From contig NZ_JACJUD010000004.1 of NCBI RefSeq assembly GCF_014174475.1, positions 496,001-560,000 on the forward strand: DNA of 64,000 nucleotides, read 5' to 3'. The stretch comes from Aquipseudomonas ullengensis. GTDB lineage: Bacteria > Pseudomonadota > Gammaproteobacteria > Pseudomonadales > Pseudomonadaceae. A program made the translations under genes and the position numbers. Positions 40,554-53,713 of the stretch are shown piece after piece. The number at the start of each line of letters is the position of its first letter. Position 1 is the stretch's first letter. A model generated the notes under the pieces. That model was not told the DNA's origin. It saw only the letters and a program-made list of their open reading frames with translations, and did not search any database.

Positions 40554-41186
40554 TTAGTTGGTTTCCGAAATCACGTCGGCACCCTTGGGCACCTCGAAGT
40601 CGAACAGGCCGGCATCCAGTTTCTCGTTCATCTTGACGCTGAGGAACAGGATGTTGGTGCGCTGGCCGACCGCGTCGATCAGCTGCATGTCGTTGATCAC
40701 GCCCTTGCGAAAAGACAGGCGCAGGTTGTCGAACAGGGTGTCCTTGGCCTTGGGCTTGAGCATGAAGTCGACCACTTCGCCGGCTTCCTTGAAGCTGATC
40801 TCGAAGTTCTCGCTGATCTTCGACGCATCGCCGGACAGCAGCAGCGCCGGGGTGTGGGTCATGCGCTGGTCGAGGCTCTGGATGGTCACCTGCATCAGGT
40901 CCGGGTCATACAGCCAAACCTTCTGGCCGTTGGACACCAACAGTTGCTCCTGCGGCGCATCGGTATGCCAGCGAAACAGCCCCGGACGCTTGAGCGCCAG
41001 CTGGCCGGAGGTTTCCTGCAGCTGAGTGCCGGTACCGTCCAGGGTCAACTGGGAGAAACGCCCGCTGAGGGTCTGGGCCTGGTCGAGCAGCGCGCTCAGG
41101 CGCTTGACCGCGACATCATCGTTGGCCTGGGCAGTAACGGCTGTGCAGGCCAGCGTGGCCAACAGCAGCATGCGGATCAGTCGCAT
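40554..41186 (-). CDS. lolA: Outer-membrane lipoprotein carrier protein LolA
   Basis: 210 aa periplasmic chaperone that carries lipoproteins from LolCDE to LolB. A signal peptide [21 protein letters not shown] is followed by the mature N-terminus. The ATG at 41186 is chosen because AAGAGGA lies 6 nt upstream; an ATG five codons earlier would place the ribosome site inside the gene. It is 30 bp downstream of ftsK. Confidence 0.95.
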   Translation of the reverse strand: MRLIRMLLLATLACTAVTAQANDDVAVKRLSALLDQAQTLSGRFSQLTLDGTGTQLQETSGQLALKRPGLFRWHTDAPQEQLLVSNGQKVWLYDPDLMQVTIQSLDQRMTHTPALLLSGDASKISENFEISFKEAGEVVDFMLKPKAKDTLFDNLRLSFRKGVINDMQLIDAVGQRTNILFLSVKMNEKLDAGLFDFEVPKGADVISETN

Positions 41187-41216
41187 GGAAATCCTCTTCA
41201 TACTACGGACTGCAGA

Positions 41217-43622
41217 TCAGTCCCGGACGGGCGACGGCGCGATCACTTCGCGCGAGCCGTTGGTGTTCATCGACGTGACCACGCCGGCCATTTCCATGGC
41301 TTCGATCATGCGTGCGGCACGGTTGTAGCCAATTTTCAGCTTGCGCTGCACGGCGGAGATGGAGGCGCGGCGGCTTTCGAGCACGAAGTTGACGGCCTCG
41401 TCGTACAGCGGGTCAGCCTCGCTGCCCTCACCACCTTCACCGCTGCTGCCGCCATCGAAACCGCTACCGGCCTCTTCGACGCCGGCCAGGATGTCTTCGA
41501 TGTAGTCTGGCGAGCCGCGCTGCTTCCAGGCTTCGACCACGCGGTGCACTTCTTCGTCGGAGACGAAGGCGCCATGCACGCGAATCGGCAGGCCGGTGCC
41601 TGGCGGCAGGTAGAGCATGTCGCCGTGGCCCAGCAGCTGTTCGGCGCCGCCCTGGTCAAGGATGGTGCGCGAGTCGATCTTGCTGGAAACCTGGAAGGCC
41701 ATACGGGTCGGGATGTTGGCCTTGATCAGACCAGTGATCACGTCGACCGACGGGCGCTGGGTCGCCAGAATCAGGTGGATACCGGCGGCACGGGCCTTCT
41801 GCGCGATACGCGCGATCAGTTCTTCGACCTTCTTGCCGACGATCATCATCATGTCGGCGAATTCATCGACCACTACGACGATGGTCGGCAGGGTCTTCAG
41901 CAGCGGCGCCTCATCTTCCATCGACTGGCGCTTGTACAGCGGATCGGTCAGCGGCGTGCCGGCTTCCTCGGCGTCCTTCACCTTGCGGTTGAAGCCAGCC
42001 AGGTTACGCACGCCCATGGCGGCCATCAGCTTGTAGCGGCGCTCCATCTCGGCCACCGACCAGCGCAGGGCGTTGGCGGCCTCCTTCATGTCAGTGACTA
42101 CCGGGCACAGCAGATGCGGAATACCCTCGTAGATCGACAGTTCGAGCATTTTCGGGTCGATCATGATCATCCGGGCGTCTTCCGGGCCGGACTTGAACAG
42201 GATCGACAGGATCATCGCGTTGACCCCCACCGACTTACCGGAGCCGGTGGTACCGGCCACCAGCAGGTGCGGCATCTTGGCCAGGTCGGTGATCACCGGC
42301 TTACCGCCGATGTCGTGACCCAGGGCCAGGGTGACCGGCGACTTGGCGTCGTCGTACTCGGGCGACGACAGCACTTCGGAGAAGCGCACGATCTGCCGGT
42401 CTTCGTTGGGAATCTCGATGCCCACGGTGGTCTTACCCGGAATCACCTCGACCACGCGCACACTGATGATCGCCATCGAGCGCGCCAGGTCCTTGGCCAG
42501 GCCGGAAATGCGGCTGACCTTGATCCCCGCGGCCAGCTGGATCTCGAAACGGGTAATCACCGGGCCCGGGTGTACGGACTCGACCATAACCTCGACGCCG
42601 AACTCCTTGAGCTTGATCTCCAGCAGGCGCGACATGGCCTCCAGGGATTCAGGGGAGTACTGCTTCTGCTTCTTCTCAGCAGGGTCGAGAATCGAAATCG
42701 GCGGCAGGGTACCGGCCACGGCGCTGTCTTCGAACAGGGTCACCTGCTTCTCTTTCAGCACGCGCTTGCTCGGCTCGGCGGCTTTGGGCGGCGGTGGCGG
42801 CGTGATGACCGGCGCCGGGCGGCTTTCGCGCTCGCTCATGTGCTTGGTCAGCGCTTCCTCGCGGGCGATCAGGCGCTCCTTGACCTTCGCCTGCTCGCGG
42901 CGGTCATGTACCACCGGAGCCGCCACTTCGCTGACCCGCTCATCCACTTCGCGCAGTTGTGCAACCAGTTGCTTGCGCTGCAGGCGCGACTCCCACCAAC
43001 GAGTAATCAGGCTGTTGATCAACTCGATCAGGTCGAGGGTGATCTTGCCGGTGACGTCCATCACCTTGAACCAGGACAGATCGGCAAACACCGTCATGCC
43101 GAACAGGAACAGGGCCAGGAACAGCAGCGTGCTGCCCTGCACGTTCAGGGCATTGACGGCCAGTTGCCCCAGGCTTTCGCCCAGCGCACCGCCCGCCGAA
43201 GCCGGCATGCCGGTAGCGGAGTGAAAATGAATATAGGCCAGGCCGGAACCGGCCAGCACCAGGAATACCAGACCGATCAGCCGCCAGGAAAACAGCCAGC
43301 CGCTCCACTGCCAGGGCTGGTGGCGATGACGGAACACCTGCCAGGTTTTGATGCCCAGCAGCAGCGGAAACAGGTAGGCGAAATAGCCGAGGATCATGAA
43401 CAGCACGTCGGCAAACCAGGCGCCCGCGCGCCCGGCGGCGTTCTGCACCTGCTCGACATTGCTGGTATGCGTCCAGCCCGGATCGACCGGGTCGTAGGTC
43501 AGCAGAGCCATCCACAGATAGAGACAGAGGGCGGCCAGGGCGATCAGTGCACCTTCCTTGAGTCGGTAGTGCAATTGCTGACGCCAGAGCGGCACCTGAG
43601 CGGTAGAGGTGGAGTTCTTCAA
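41217..43622 (-). CDS. ftsK: DNA translocase FtsK
   Basis: About 801 aa from a TTG at 43622 ([12 protein letters not shown]), with AGGA 11 nt upstream; an ATG at 43685 would add 21 residues unlike other FtsK starts. Four membrane helices occupy the first ~200 residues, followed by a short Pro-rich linker. The motor domain has Walker [16 protein letters not shown] and Walker [12 protein letters not shown]. The C-terminal gamma winged helix ([21 protein letters not shown]) reads KOPS sites and activates XerD. It pumps chromosome ends through the septum. Confidence 0.96.
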   Translation of the reverse strand: MKNSTSTAQVPLWRQQLHYRLKEGALIALAALCLYLWMALLTYDPVDPGWTHTSNVEQVQNAAGRAGAWFADVLFMILGYFAYLFPLLLGIKTWQVFRHRHQPWQWSGWLFSWRLIGLVFLVLAGSGLAYIHFHSATGMPASAGGALGESLGQLAVNALNVQGSTLLFLALFLFGMTVFADLSWFKVMDVTGKITLDLIELINSLITRWWESRLQRKQLVAQLREVDERVSEVAAPVVHDRREQAKVKERLIAREEALTKHMSERESRPAPVITPPPPPKAAEPSKRVLKEKQVTLFEDSAVAGTLPPISILDPAEKKQKQYSPESLEAMSRLLEIKLKEFGVEVMVESVHPGPVITRFEIQLAAGIKVSRISGLAKDLARSMAIISVRVVEVIPGKTTVGIEIPNEDRQIVRFSEVLSSPEYDDAKSPVTLALGHDIGGKPVITDLAKMPHLLVAGTTGSGKSVGVNAMILSILFKSGPEDARMIMIDPKMLELSIYEGIPHLLCPVVTDMKEAANALRWSVAEMERRYKLMAAMGVRNLAGFNRKVKDAEEAGTPLTDPLYKRQSMEDEAPLLKTLPTIVVVVDEFADMMMIVGKKVEELIARIAQKARAAGIHLILATQRPSVDVITGLIKANIPTRMAFQVSSKIDSRTILDQGGAEQLLGHGDMLYLPPGTGLPIRVHGAFVSDEEVHRVVEAWKQRGSPDYIEDILAGVEEAGSGFDGGSSGEGGEGSEADPLYDEAVNFVLESRRASISAVQRKLKIGYNRAARMIEAMEMAGVVTSMNTNGSREVIAPSPVRD

Positions 43623-43764
43623 AACGCTGTTATTCCTGCGCACAGAGCGCGACCAACCATCGATGGATTCGGAAAGCCGGACCATTGTACGGATTTACAG
43701 GTCCGTTGCCATGCAGGCCCGACGCTGGCGGCGCGTTTTGCCGGCCCATCGCGCTTCGGTGTAG

Positions 43765-44790
<1,026 letters not shown>

Positions 44791-44832
44791 TTGTCGAGTG
44801 GCGGGTGCCCGCACCCGCCTCCCCTCCCCCGC

Positions 44833-45513
44833 ATGCTGACCTGGCTGCAACGCGACTCACTGACCTTTCCTTCGCTGGACAAGGCGCTGCGCGAACCCAA
44901 TGGACTCCTGGCCGCAGGCGGCGACCTCAGCGCCGCGCGCCTGGTCGCCGCCTATCGTCACGGCTGCTTCCCTTGGTATTCGGAAGGCCAGCCACTGCTT
45001 TGGTGGTCACCCGATCCGCGCACCGTCCTGCCCCCGCAGGAACTGCATGTCTCCCGCAGCCTGGCCAAGCTGATCCGCCGGGGCCATTTCGAGGTCAGCT
45101 TCGATCGCGACTTTGCCGGCGTCATCCAAGGCTGCGCCGGCCCACGCGACTATGCCGACGGCACCTGGATCACCGAGCCGATGCAAAGCGCCTACCTGCA
45201 ACTGCATGAGCAGGGCATCGCCCACTCGGTAGAGGTCTGGCAAAACGAACAACTGGTTGGCGGCCTGTACGGCCTGGCCATGGGGCAGCTGTTCTTTGGC
45301 GAATCCATGTTCAGCCGCACCGACAACGCGTCTAAGGTCGGTTTCGCCACACTGGTAGGCAAACTGTGCGAGTGGGGCTTCGTACTGATCGATTGCCAGA
45401 TGCCCACCCAGCACCTGCACAGCTTCGGCGCCCGCCCCATAACCCGCACCGCGTTCGCCGACTACCTGCAGCGCCACCTCGACCAACCCAACACAGCCGA
45501 CTGGCTTGCCTAG
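44833..45513 (+). CDS. aat: Leucyl/phenylalanyl-tRNA--protein transferase
   Basis: 226 aa. [20 protein letters not shown] and the [13 protein letters not shown] segment are typical. It adds Leu or Phe to N-terminal Arg/Lys, creating N-degrons read by ClpS and destroyed by ClpAP; clpS and clpA are 1.1-3.5 kb downstream. The ATG at 44833 is used; the upstream in-frame ATG at trxB's stop adds a Pro-rich stretch unlike the family. Confidence 0.95.
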   Translation: MLTWLQRDSLTFPSLDKALREPNGLLAAGGDLSAARLVAAYRHGCFPWYSEGQPLLWWSPDPRTVLPPQELHVSRSLAKLIRRGHFEVSFDRDFAGVIQGCAGPRDYADGTWITEPMQSAYLQLHEQGIAHSVEVWQNEQLVGGLYGLAMGQLFFGESMFSRTDNASKVGFATLVGKLCEWGFVLIDCQMPTQHLHSFGARPITRTAFADYLQRHLDQPNTADWLA

Positions 45514-45567
45514 GCGAGTTCCGAACACTGGCTTACACTTGTTCAAAGGTTTTCCCGAGGGTTGACC

Positions 45568-46275
45568 ATGACCGAGCTGGCTCGCCTCAAGTTCTACGCC
45601 ACCCAGCCACATCCCTGCAGCTATCTGCCCGAGGAACAGGCCACCACGCTGTTCCTCGACCCCAGCCAGCCCATGGATGTGCAGGTCTATGCCGAACTAT
45701 CGGAAATGGGCTTTCGCCGCAGCGGCGATCACCTTTACCGCCCGCACTGCCAGCGCTGCACCGCCTGCGTACCGGCACGCATCCCCGCCGACCAGTTCAT
45801 TCCTGATCGCCAGCAAAAGCGCATCCTCAAACGCAATGCCGCCATCCAAGTGAGCGCCGTACGCCCGGCCTTCAACGAAGAGTATTACGACCTGTACGTG
45901 CGCTACATCGAGCAGCGCCACGCCGATGGCGACATGTACCCGCCGACGCGTGATCAGTTCAGCACCTTTCTGGTCCGCGACCTGCCTTTCGCCCGGTTCT
46001 ACGAGTTCCGTCTGGACGGTCGACTGGTCGCCGTGGCGGTAACCGACCTCTTACCCAACGGCCTTTCGGCGGTTTACACCTTCTACGACCCCGACGAGGA
46101 AAAGCGCAGCCTGGGCCGTTTTGCCATTCTCTGGCAGATCGGCGAAGCCGCTCGATTAGGCCTGCAAGCGGTCTATCTCGGCTATTGGATCAAGAACTGC
46201 CGCAAGATGAGTTACAAGACCCAATACCGTCCCATTGAGCTGTTCGTCAATCAACGGTGGACCGCCCTCACCTGA
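45568..46275 (+). CDS. bpt: Aspartate/glutamate leucyltransferase (Bpt)
   Basis: 235 aa, ATE1-like family. N-terminal Cys motif ([13 protein letters not shown]) and the GNAT-like C-terminal half ([35 protein letters not shown]). It adds Leu to N-terminal Asp/Glu, complementing Aat in the N-degron pathway. The ATG at 45568 follows GAGG by 7 nt; a TTG two codons earlier is less likely. Confidence 0.92.
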   Translation: MTELARLKFYATQPHPCSYLPEEQATTLFLDPSQPMDVQVYAELSEMGFRRSGDHLYRPHCQRCTACVPARIPADQFIPDRQQKRILKRNAAIQVSAVRPAFNEEYYDLYVRYIEQRHADGDMYPPTRDQFSTFLVRDLPFARFYEFRLDGRLVAVAVTDLLPNGLSAVYTFYDPDEEKRSLGRFAILWQIGEAARLGLQAVYLGYWIKNCRKMSYKTQYRPIELFVNQRWTALT

Positions 46276-46374
46276 ACCCTTGGCGCAACCTGGCAATTTC
46301 GGGCACAATGCACGCCGCTTTTGCCTGGGGCCAGTTGCGCCGGGCCATTCATTGGACACCGAGGGCTTTACTGC

Positions 46375-46593
46375 ATGTCGAAAGAAGACAGCTTCGAAAT
46401 GGAAGGCACTGTCGTCGACACCCTGCCCAACACCATGTTCCGTGTGGAGTTGGAAAATGGGCACGTCGTTACCGCGCACATCTCCGGAAAGATGCGTAAG
46501 AACTACATCCGCATCCTGACTGGCGACAAGGTCCGCGTAGAGCTGACGCCCTACGACCTGAGCAAAGGCCGCATCACCTACCGCGCCCGCTAA
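46375..46593 (+). CDS. infA: Translation initiation factor IF-1
   Basis: 72 aa OB-fold protein ([20 protein letters not shown]), full family length. It binds the ribosomal A site during initiation. Followed at once by a strong terminator. Confidence 0.98.
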
Positions 46594-46607
46594 GCTCAGT
46601 CGAAATG

Positions 46608-46635
46608 AAAACGCCCGGCAATGCCGGGCGTTTTT
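46608..46635 (+). terminator. Terminator between infA and clpA
   Basis: AAAACGCCCGGCAATGCCGG then GCGTTTTT: symmetrical, so it can serve both infA (plus) and clpA (minus). Confidence 0.85.
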
Positions 46636-46653
46636 GCTTGCCTGCAAACTTAG

Positions 46654-48924
46654 TCAGGCAGGCTCTGCAGTGGTCTCGAACTCAAAGCTCAGCTCACCCG
46701 CCACCAGGTCGATATGCACCACACCGCCGTGCTCGGCCAACTCGCCAAACAAGATTTCTTCGGCCAGCGGCCGCTTGATCTTGTCCTGAATCAGCCGCGC
46801 CATTGGCCGCGCACCCATCGACACGTCATAGCCCGACTCGGCCAGCCAGCCACGCGCCGCATCACTGACCTCCAGTTGGACACGCTTGTCCTCAAGCTGC
46901 GCCTGCAGCTCCGTGAGGAACTTGTCGACGATGCTTTTGATCACTTCGTGACTCAAGCGACCGAACTGGATGATGGTATCCAGGCGATTGCGGAACTCCG
47001 GCGTGAAGCTTTTCTTGATGACTTCCATGGCATCGGACGAATGGTCCTGATGGGTGAAGCCAATCGACGCCCGCGCGGCGGTTTCCGCCCCTGCGTTGGT
47101 GGTCATGATCAGGATCACGTTGCGGAAGTCCGCCTTGCGCCCGTTGTTATCGGTCAGGGTGCCGTGATCCATCACCTGCAATAGCAGGTTGAAGACTTCC
47201 GGATGGGCCTTCTCGATCTCATCGAGCAGCAGCACGCAATGCGGCTGCTTGGTGATGGCCTCGGTCAGCAGACCACCCTGATCGAAACCGACATAGCCTG
47301 GCGGCGCCCCGATCAGGCGCGAAACTGTGTGTCGCTCCATGTACTCGGACATGTCGAAGCGCACCAGCTCGATACCCATCGCCTTGGCCAACTGACGAGC
47401 GGCTTCGGTCTTGCCCACACCGGTCGGGCCGGCAAACAGGAACGAACCCACCGGCTTGTCCGGCGCCTTGAGCCCCGCACGCGACAGCTTGATCGCCGTC
47501 GATAGCGAATCGATCGCCGCATCCTGACCAAAGACCGTCAACTTGAGATCACGCTCGAGGTTGCGCAGCAACTCCTTGTCGGAACTGCTGACGTGCTTTG
47601 GCGGAATCCGCGCGATCTTGGCGACGATGTCTTCAACCTGAGCCACTTCGATGCGCTTGGCACGCTTCTCTTCCGGCTGCAGACGCTGATAGGCGCCCGC
47701 CTCGTCGATTACGTCGATGGCCTTGTCCGGCATGTGCCGATCATTGATATAGCGCGCTGCCAGCTCGGCAGCTGCACGCAGGGCCTCATCGCTGTATTCG
47801 ATATGGTGATGCTGCTCGAAGCGCGCCTTGAGCCCCCGCAGGATGCCCACGGTATCCTCGACCGACGGCTCGCTGACATCGACCTTCTGGAAGCGCCGCG
47901 CCAAGGCACGATCCTTCTCGAAAATGCCACGAAACTCCTGGAAGGTCGTGGAGCCGATGCAACGGATCTCACCGGAAGACAGCAACGGCTTGAGCAGATT
48001 CGACGCATCCATCACCCCACCCGATGCCGCGCCGGCACCGATGATGGTGTGGATTTCGTCGATGAACAGAATGGCGTGCGGGCGTTTGCGCAGCTCATTA
48101 AGCAACGCCTTGAAGCGCTTCTCGAAATCACCGCGGTATTTGGTACCTGCCAGCAATGCACCGAGGTCTAGGGAATAGACCACGCTGTCCGCCAGCAGGT
48201 CCGGCACCTGGCCATCGACAATGCGCTTGGCCAGACCTTCGGCGATGGCGGTCTTGCCCACCCCGGCCTCGCCAACCAGCAATGGGTTGTTCTTGCGGCG
48301 GCGAGCGAGAATCTGCGCCACCCGCTCGACCTCACTCTCACGCCCGACCAGCGGATCGATCCGACCCTGGCGCGACAATTCATTCAGGTTGCTGGCGTAG
48401 GCATCCAGTGGATTACCAGTGGCAGCCGCCTCGCCACTCTCCTCGTCCTGCATCTCCTGCTCGTTCTCGGAATGGTCGGCATGCCCAGGCACCTTGGAGA
48501 TGCCGTGGGCGATGTAATTGACCACGTCGATACGCGCCACGCTCTGCTGCTTGAGCAGGAACACGGCCTGGCTTTCCTGCTCACTGAAGATCGCCACCAG
48601 CACGTTGGCGCCAGTGACTTCTCGCTTGCCGGAGCTCTGCACATGGAATACCGCGCGCTGCAAAACACGCTGAAAACCCAGGGTTGGCTGGGTTTCACGG
48701 TCTTCGTCGTGCTGCGGGATCAGTGGCGTGGTGGAGTCGATGAACTCCTGCAAATCATGCCGGAGCTTGTCCAGATTAGCGCCACAAGCGCGCAAAACGG
48801 TGGCTGCAGCCTCGTTATCCAGCAAGGCAAGGAGCAGGTGCTCGACCGTCATGAACTCATGGCGCTTGGCGCGTGCCTCCTTGAAGGCAAGATTGAGGGT
48901 GACTTCCAGCTCTCGATTCAACAT
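46654..48924 (-). CDS. clpA: ClpP-associated ATPase ClpA
   Basis: 756 aa. N-terminal Clp repeat domain, then two AAA+ modules with [14 protein letters not shown] and [14 protein letters not shown]; the IGF loop (ASIGFTHQ) that docks ClpP lies late in the second module. It unfolds substrates, including N-degron proteins presented by ClpS, for ClpP. clpS is 30 bp upstream. Confidence 0.98.
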   Translation of the reverse strand: MLNRELEVTLNLAFKEARAKRHEFMTVEHLLLALLDNEAAATVLRACGANLDKLRHDLQEFIDSTTPLIPQHDEDRETQPTLGFQRVLQRAVFHVQSSGKREVTGANVLVAIFSEQESQAVFLLKQQSVARIDVVNYIAHGISKVPGHADHSENEQEMQDEESGEAAATGNPLDAYASNLNELSRQGRIDPLVGRESEVERVAQILARRRKNNPLLVGEAGVGKTAIAEGLAKRIVDGQVPDLLADSVVYSLDLGALLAGTKYRGDFEKRFKALLNELRKRPHAILFIDEIHTIIGAGAASGGVMDASNLLKPLLSSGEIRCIGSTTFQEFRGIFEKDRALARRFQKVDVSEPSVEDTVGILRGLKARFEQHHHIEYSDEALRAAAELAARYINDRHMPDKAIDVIDEAGAYQRLQPEEKRAKRIEVAQVEDIVAKIARIPPKHVSSSDKELLRNLERDLKLTVFGQDAAIDSLSTAIKLSRAGLKAPDKPVGSFLFAGPTGVGKTEAARQLAKAMGIELVRFDMSEYMERHTVSRLIGAPPGYVGFDQGGLLTEAITKQPHCVLLLDEIEKAHPEVFNLLLQVMDHGTLTDNNGRKADFRNVILIMTTNAGAETAARASIGFTHQDHSSDAMEVIKKSFTPEFRNRLDTIIQFGRLSHEVIKSIVDKFLTELQAQLEDKRVQLEVSDAARGWLAESGYDVSMGARPMARLIQDKIKRPLAEEILFGELAEHGGVVHIDLVAGELSFEFETTAEPA

Positions 48925-48954
48925 AGCTTCACCTCTTACCCAAGCGGGCCGGTA

Positions 48955-49317
48955 TCAACCGTCCTTCTCTATCTCACAGAGTAGCGGATGCTGGCTTTCC
49001 TTGGCGTACTGGTTGACCTGCATGGCCTTGGTTTCTGCGATGTCACGGGTGAACACCCCGCAAATCGCCTTACCCTCGGTATGAACGGTCAACATGATCT
49101 TGGTCGCCAGCTCGCGATTGTGGTTGAAGAACAACTCCAACACCTCGACGACGAAATCCATCGGCGTGTAGTCATCGTTGTACATCAACACCTTGTACAT
49201 AGGCGGCGCCTGCAACAACGGCTTGGCTTCTTGAACAGCCAGGTCGGAGGCATCGTCCTCCCGCGTAACGGGGCGATCCTGATTGAATGTTAGTCGAATC
49301 TGACTGCGTGCATGCAT
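48955..49317 (-). CDS. clpS: ClpA adaptor ClpS
   Basis: 120 aa starting [14 protein letters not shown]; a longer open frame upstream lacks family similarity. The core [20 protein letters not shown] forms the N-degron pocket (Asn/Asp and Met gates). It delivers proteins with bulky N-terminal residues to ClpA. Divergent from cspD. Confidence 0.95.
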   Translation of the reverse strand: MHARSQIRLTFNQDRPVTREDDASDLAVQEAKPLLQAPPMYKVLMYNDDYTPMDFVVEVLELFFNHNRELATKIMLTVHTEGKAICGVFTRDIAETKAMQVNQYAKESQHPLLCEIEKDG

Positions 49318-49547
49318 GCTGGATTGAGATGTGTCGTGATTGGCGGATGTTGATGCTAGACGGAGTTTGACAGGCTTCTCAGCCATCCGCCGTACCACCT
49401 TGACTAACGGCAAAACGGTGTTACAAACAGTGAATACCCCACTCGGGTATCGGGGTTCCGTGCCTGCGCCAGACCCGGCGGAAGTCATGCGTGGAGCTGA
49501 AGTGGATGATACTCCAGTGATGGAGTCCTTTGCAGAGGGATGTCAGC

Positions 49548-49811
49548 ATGCTTAGCGGTAAGGTCAAGTGGTTCAACAACGCCAAGGGCTACGGGTTCAT
49601 CGTCGCTGACGGCCGAGATGAGGACCTGTTCGCCCATTACTCGGCCATCCAGATGGACGGCTATAAGACTCTCAAGGCCGGCCAAGCCGTCAGCTTCGAT
49701 ATTCTGCAAGGCCCCAAGGGCCTGCACGCTGTGAATATCAGCGCCGCTCTGGCAACCAGTGAATCTCCGGCGACCACCAGCTCGCCACAAAGCACTCCGG
49801 TAGAAGCCTAA
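49548..49811 (+). CDS. cspD: Cold-shock-domain protein CspD
   Basis: 87 aa. Cold-shock domain with RNP1 KGYGFI and RNP2 DLFAHY (the usual VFVHF is altered, typical of CspD), plus a Ser/Thr/Pro tail. CspD proteins bind single-stranded DNA/RNA and can block replication in slow growth. AGAGGGA lies just upstream of the ATG. Confidence 0.93.
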   Translation: MLSGKVKWFNNAKGYGFIVADGRDEDLFAHYSAIQMDGYKTLKAGQAVSFDILQGPKGLHAVNISAALATSESPATTSSPQSTPVEA

Positions 49812-49825
49812 AATAGAGCTCAAAT

Positions 49826-49857
49826 AAAAAAGGCCGGTCATATGACCGGCCTTTTTT
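49826..49857. terminator. Bidirectional terminator between cspD and icd
   Basis: AAAAAAGGCCGGTCATATGA then CCGGCCTTTTTT: a perfect palindrome serving both convergent genes. Confidence 0.9.
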
Positions 49858-49872
49858 GTTACCACACGTCGC

Positions 49873-51129
49873 TTACATGTGAGCGATGGTGGCATCACCG
49901 AACTGCGAGCAAGACAGCAGCGTGGCGCCGTCCATCAGACGTTCGAAGTCATAGGTCACGGTCTTGGCCGAAATCGCGCCATTGGTGCCCTTGATGATCA
50001 GGTCAGCAGCCTCGAGCCAGCCCATGTGGCGCAGCATCATCTCAGCCGAGAGGATGACCGAACCCGGGTTGACCTTGTCCTGACCAGCGTACTTCGGCGC
50101 GGTGCCATGGGTCGCTTCGAACATGGCGATGGTGTCGGACAGGTTGGCACCCGGCGCAATACCGATACCGCCCACTTCGGCCGCCAGGGCGTCGGAGAGG
50201 TAGTCACCGTTCAGGTTCAGGGTGGCGATCACGTCGTACTCGGCCGGACGCAGCAGGATCTGCTGCAGCATGGCGTCGGCGATGGCGTCTTTGACCACGA
50301 TGTTCTTGCCGGTTTTCGGGTTCTTGAACTGCATCCACGGACCGCCATCCAGCAGCTCGGCGCCGAACTCGTCACGCGCAACTTCGTAGCCCCAATCTTT
50401 GAAGGCACCTTCGGTGAACTTCATGATGTTGCCTTTGTGCACGATGGTCAGCGATTCACGGTCGTTGTCGACGGTGTACTGCAGAGCCTTGCGTACCAGA
50501 CGCTTGGTGCCTTCTTTGGAAACCGGCTTCACGCCGATACCGCAGTCCTGATCGAAACGGATCTTGGTGACGCCCATTTCTTCTTTCAGGAACTTGATGA
50601 CCTTGGTCGCCTCAGGCGAACCGGCCTTCCACTCGATGCCGGCATAAATGTCTTCCGAGTTTTCGCGGAAGATGGTCATGTCGACGTCGCCAGGGCGCTT
50701 CACTGGGCTCGGCACGCCTTCGAACCAGCGCACCGGGCGCAGGCAGACATACAGGTCCAGCTCTTGGCGCAGGGCCACGTTCAGCGAGCGGATACCGCCA
50801 CCAACTGGAGTGGTCAGCGGGCCTTTGATGGAAACAACGTAGTCACGTACGGCTTCCAGGGTTTCTTTCGGCAGCCAGGTGTCCTGGTCGTAGACCTGGG
50901 TGGCTTTTTCGCCGGCGTAGACTTCCATCCACGAAATTTTGCGCTTGCCGCCGTAGGCTTTCTCTACAGCCGCATCGACGACTTTGATCATCACCGGGCT
51001 GATATCGATACCGATGCCGTCACCTTCGATGAAGGGAATGATCGGGTTGTTCGGCACGTTCAAGGTCATGTCGGCGTTAACGGTAATTTTGTCACCGTTA
51101 GCAGGCACCTGGATCTTCTGGTATCCCAT
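49873..51129 (-). CDS. icd: NADP-dependent isocitrate dehydrogenase
   Basis: 418 aa dimeric enzyme of the TCA cycle. The start [14 protein letters not shown] is used. The active-site segment [20 protein letters not shown] contains the serine that AceK phosphorylates in E. coli; NADP-type residues follow in the C-terminal half. It competes with AceA, also in this window, for isocitrate. TGTAG..CTACA palindromes lie in its promoter region. Confidence 0.97.
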   Translation of the reverse strand: MGYQKIQVPANGDKITVNADMTLNVPNNPIIPFIEGDGIGIDISPVMIKVVDAAVEKAYGGKRKISWMEVYAGEKATQVYDQDTWLPKETLEAVRDYVVSIKGPLTTPVGGGIRSLNVALRQELDLYVCLRPVRWFEGVPSPVKRPGDVDMTIFRENSEDIYAGIEWKAGSPEATKVIKFLKEEMGVTKIRFDQDCGIGVKPVSKEGTKRLVRKALQYTVDNDRESLTIVHKGNIMKFTEGAFKDWGYEVARDEFGAELLDGGPWMQFKNPKTGKNIVVKDAIADAMLQQILLRPAEYDVIATLNLNGDYLSDALAAEVGGIGIAPGANLSDTIAMFEATHGTAPKYAGQDKVNPGSVILSAEMMLRHMGWLEAADLIIKGTNGAISAKTVTYDFERLMDGATLLSCSQFGDATIAHM

Positions 51130-51219
51130 GCTGGACTCCGTTGTTTTCGTGGTCTGACAGTCCGTCACGCGGATGGCGTAACGGAAGGAACTTTAGGTCT
51201 CGGAAAGGCGGTGCATTCT

Positions 51220-51340
51220 TGTAGTTTTTCTACAGGAAGTCACGCACTTTTCGACATTTCCTTACCGCAATGCGGCGGCGAAAACGGCATCAATGCTGCC
51301 TTGCAGCGCATCTTGTAGTCAAACTACAAGCAGCACTACA
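51220..51340. promoter_or_regulatory. Palindromic operator-like sites upstream of icd
   Basis: TGTAGTTTTTCTACA (51220-51234) and TGTAGTCAAACTACA (51314-51328), with an extra half-site ACTACA at 51335-51340; the two palindromes are centred 94 bp apart. They resemble the site I recall for the RpiR-family regulator RccR, which controls carbon genes in pseudomonads. The rest of the 324-bp icd-nudix gap holds no gene; other pseudomonads have a monomeric isocitrate dehydrogenase gene at this spot. Confidence 0.6.
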
Positions 51341-51453
51341 GGAACCGATTAACTGGCCGACTTTTATCCTAGCAGCTCGGACTCAGAATGCGCCGAACTG
51401 GTCGCAGACGACATCTCTCGCTACCATCCGACGGCAATTTTGCGGAGACCTGT

Positions 51454-51900
51454 ATGCGCTTTACCCCACACGTTACCGTCGCCACCGTGATCGAAGACCA
51501 GGGGCGTTTTTTGCTGGTCGAAGAGCTGGCAGGCGGCCAGGCGGTATTTAATCAGCCTGCCGGGCACTTGGAAGCCGACGAAAGTCTGATCGACGCTGCC
51601 CTGCGCGAAACCCTCGAAGAAACCGGTTGGCAGGTCGAGCTGACCGCCGTCACCGGCATCTACCTCTATACAGCCCCCAGCAACGGGGTGACTTACCAGC
51701 GCGTTTGTTTCGCCGCCAAACCGCTGCAACACCTGCCGGACAGCCCCCTGGACGATGGCATTATCGGTCCACGCTGGCTGACCCGCGAAGAACTGGCCGC
51801 CCAGCCGGAGCGCTGGCGCAGCGAACTGGTGCTGCGCTGCATCGATGACTACCTGGCCGGCGAGCGCTTCCCTCTGAGCCTGATCCGCGACCGGGCCTGA
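51454..51900 (+). CDS. NUDIX hydrolase (NudJ-like)
   Basis: 148 aa. The Nudix box [23 protein letters not shown] binds the metal and hydrolyses a nucleoside diphosphate-X substrate; a NudJ-like thiamine-pyrophosphate phosphatase is possible. In-frame codons upstream of the ATG at 51454 look non-coding. It lies directly before mnmA, as in other pseudomonads. Confidence 0.92.
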   Translation: MRFTPHVTVATVIEDQGRFLLVEELAGGQAVFNQPAGHLEADESLIDAALRETLEETGWQVELTAVTGIYLYTAPSNGVTYQRVCFAAKPLQHLPDSPLDDGIIGPRWLTREELAAQPERWRSELVLRCIDDYLAGERFPLSLIRDRA

Positions 51901-51965
51901 TTCGCCGCCAGTACCCGACGCCTGATAGAATCGCGCCTTTATTGCAGTCACCCGCCTTGATTCCT

Positions 51966-53096
51966 ATGTCTGAAACCTCAGTTATTTCGCCCAAAGGGCG
52001 CGTCATCGTCGGCATGTCCGGCGGCGTGGACTCCTCCGTTTCCGCTGTTCTGCTACTCGAGCAGGGCTACCAGGTGGAAGGCCTGTTCATGAAGAACTGG
52101 GAGGAGGATGACGGTACCGAGTACTGCACCGCGATGACCGACCTGGCCGACGCCCAGGCCGTGTGCGACCGCATCGGCATCAAGCTGCACACCGCCAACT
52201 TCGCGGCGGAATACTGGGACAACGTGTTCGAGCACTTCCTCGCCGAATACAAGGCCGGGCGCACGCCGAACCCGGACATCCTGTGCAACCGCGAGATCAA
52301 GTTCAAAGCCTTCCTCGACTACGCCCTGAGCCTGGGCGCCGACCTGATTGCCACCGGCCACTACGTGCGCCGTCGCGATATCGATGGGCGTAGCGAACTG
52401 CTCAAGGGTCTCGACCCGAACAAGGATCAAAGCTACTTCCTGCACGCCGTCGGCGGCGAGCAGATCGGCCGCACCCTGTTCCCGGTCGGCGAGCTGGAGA
52501 AACCGGAGGTTCGCGCCATTGCCGAGAAACACGGCCTAGCCACCGCCAAGAAGAAAGACTCGACCGGTATCTGCTTCATCGGCGAGCGCCGTTTCAGCGA
52601 CTTCCTCAAGCAATACCTGCCCGCCCAACCAGGCAATATCGAGACGACCGAAGGTGAAGTGATCGGCCGTCATCACGGCCTGATGTACCACACCATCGGC
52701 CAGCGCCAGGGACTGGGCATCGGCGGCCTCAAGGATGCCGGCGACGAGCCCTGGTACGTGCTGGCCAAGGACCTGACGCGCAATGTACTGCTGGTCGGCC
52801 AGGGCAACGAGCACCCCTGGCTGTTCAGCCGCGCCCTGCTCGCCTCGGATATCTACTGGGTCAACCCACTGGACCTGAGCAGCCCGCGCCAGCTCAGCGC
52901 CAAAGTACGTTATCGCCAGGGCGACCAGGCCTGCACCCTGGAAAAGACCGCCAGCGGCTATTGCGCCGTCTTCGCCGAGCCGCAGCGCGCCGTCACCCCG
53001 GGCCAGTCCGTGGTGTTCTACGACGGTGAAATCTGCCTCGGTGGTGGCGTGATCGAAAGCGCCGAACCCTGGTTCGAAGGAGCCGGCCTGGCATGA
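51966..53096 (+). CDS. mnmA: tRNA 2-thiouridylase MnmA
   Basis: 376 aa. PP-loop [12 protein letters not shown] adenylates U34; the catalytic pair is Cys in [12 protein letters not shown] and Cys in [10 protein letters not shown]. It receives sulfur from TusE (tus genes at 33.7-35.1 kb). The ATG at 51966 gives MSETSVISP; a TTG 24 bp earlier is less likely. The stop overlaps hflD by 4 bp. Confidence 0.97.
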   Translation: MSETSVISPKGRVIVGMSGGVDSSVSAVLLLEQGYQVEGLFMKNWEEDDGTEYCTAMTDLADAQAVCDRIGIKLHTANFAAEYWDNVFEHFLAEYKAGRTPNPDILCNREIKFKAFLDYALSLGADLIATGHYVRRRDIDGRSELLKGLDPNKDQSYFLHAVGGEQIGRTLFPVGELEKPEVRAIAEKHGLATAKKKDSTGICFIGERRFSDFLKQYLPAQPGNIETTEGEVIGRHHGLMYHTIGQRQGLGIGGLKDAGDEPWYVLAKDLTRNVLLVGQGNEHPWLFSRALLASDIYWVNPLDLSSPRQLSAKVRYRQGDQACTLEKTASGYCAVFAEPQRAVTPGQSVVFYDGEICLGGGVIESAEPWFEGAGLA

Positions 53097-53713
53097 GCAG
53101 CACTCAGGATCAGTTGATTGCCCTGGCAGCGGTCTTCCAGGCCGCAGCCCTGGTGGATAAGCTCGCCCGTACCGGCCAGGCCAGCGAAGCCGATGTCGGC
53201 TGCCTGCTTGGCAGCCTGCTGGTGCGCGACCCGAAAAATACTCTGGACGTATACGGCGGCGACGACCTCAACTTGCGCGAGGGCTACAAGGCCCTGGCCA
53301 GCGCCCTCGAGCGCAACCCGGCCAGCCTGCAGCGCGATCCTCTGCGCTACGCCCTGGCCCTGCTTGGCCTGGAGCGACAACTGGCCAAGCGCGAGGACAT
53401 GCTGCAAGTGGTCGGCACTCGCCTGGATCAAATCCAGCTGCAAGTCGGCCATTTCGGCCTGACCCACGACAACGTCGTGGCGGCCTGCGGCGGCCTGTAC
53501 CAGGACACCATCAGCACCTTCCGCCAGCGCATTCAGGTGCAAGGCGACATGCGCTTCCTGCAGCAACCCGCCGTCGCCGCCAAGGTACGCGCCCTGCTAC
53601 TAACCGGCATCCGCTCGGCGCGCCTGTGGCGCCAGCTCGGCGGGCATCGCTGGCAACTGGTGTTCAGTCGCGGCAAGTTGCTCAAAGAGCTATACCCGCT
53701 GCTGCGCCCGTAA
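53093..53713 (+). CDS. hflD: High-frequency lysogenization protein HflD homologue
   Basis: 206 aa helical, membrane-associated protein; [27 protein letters not shown] and [19 protein letters not shown] are family blocks. In E. coli HflD binds lambda CII; the cellular role is unclear. Coupled to mnmA by an ATGA overlap and 137 bp before purB. Confidence 0.92.
   Translation: MSSTQDQLIALAAVFQAAALVDKLARTGQASEADVGCLLGSLLVRDPKNTLDVYGGDDLNLREGYKALASALERNPASLQRDPLRYALALLGLERQLAKREDMLQVVGTRLDQIQLQVGHFGLTHDNVVAACGGLYQDTISTFRQRIQVQGDMRFLQQPAVAAKVRALLLTGIRSARLWRQLGGHRWQLVFSRGKLLKELYPLLRP

Noticed and set aside
45562..45570. TTG start for bpt
   Set aside because: ATG six bases downstream is better spaced from GAGG and fits the family N-terminus.
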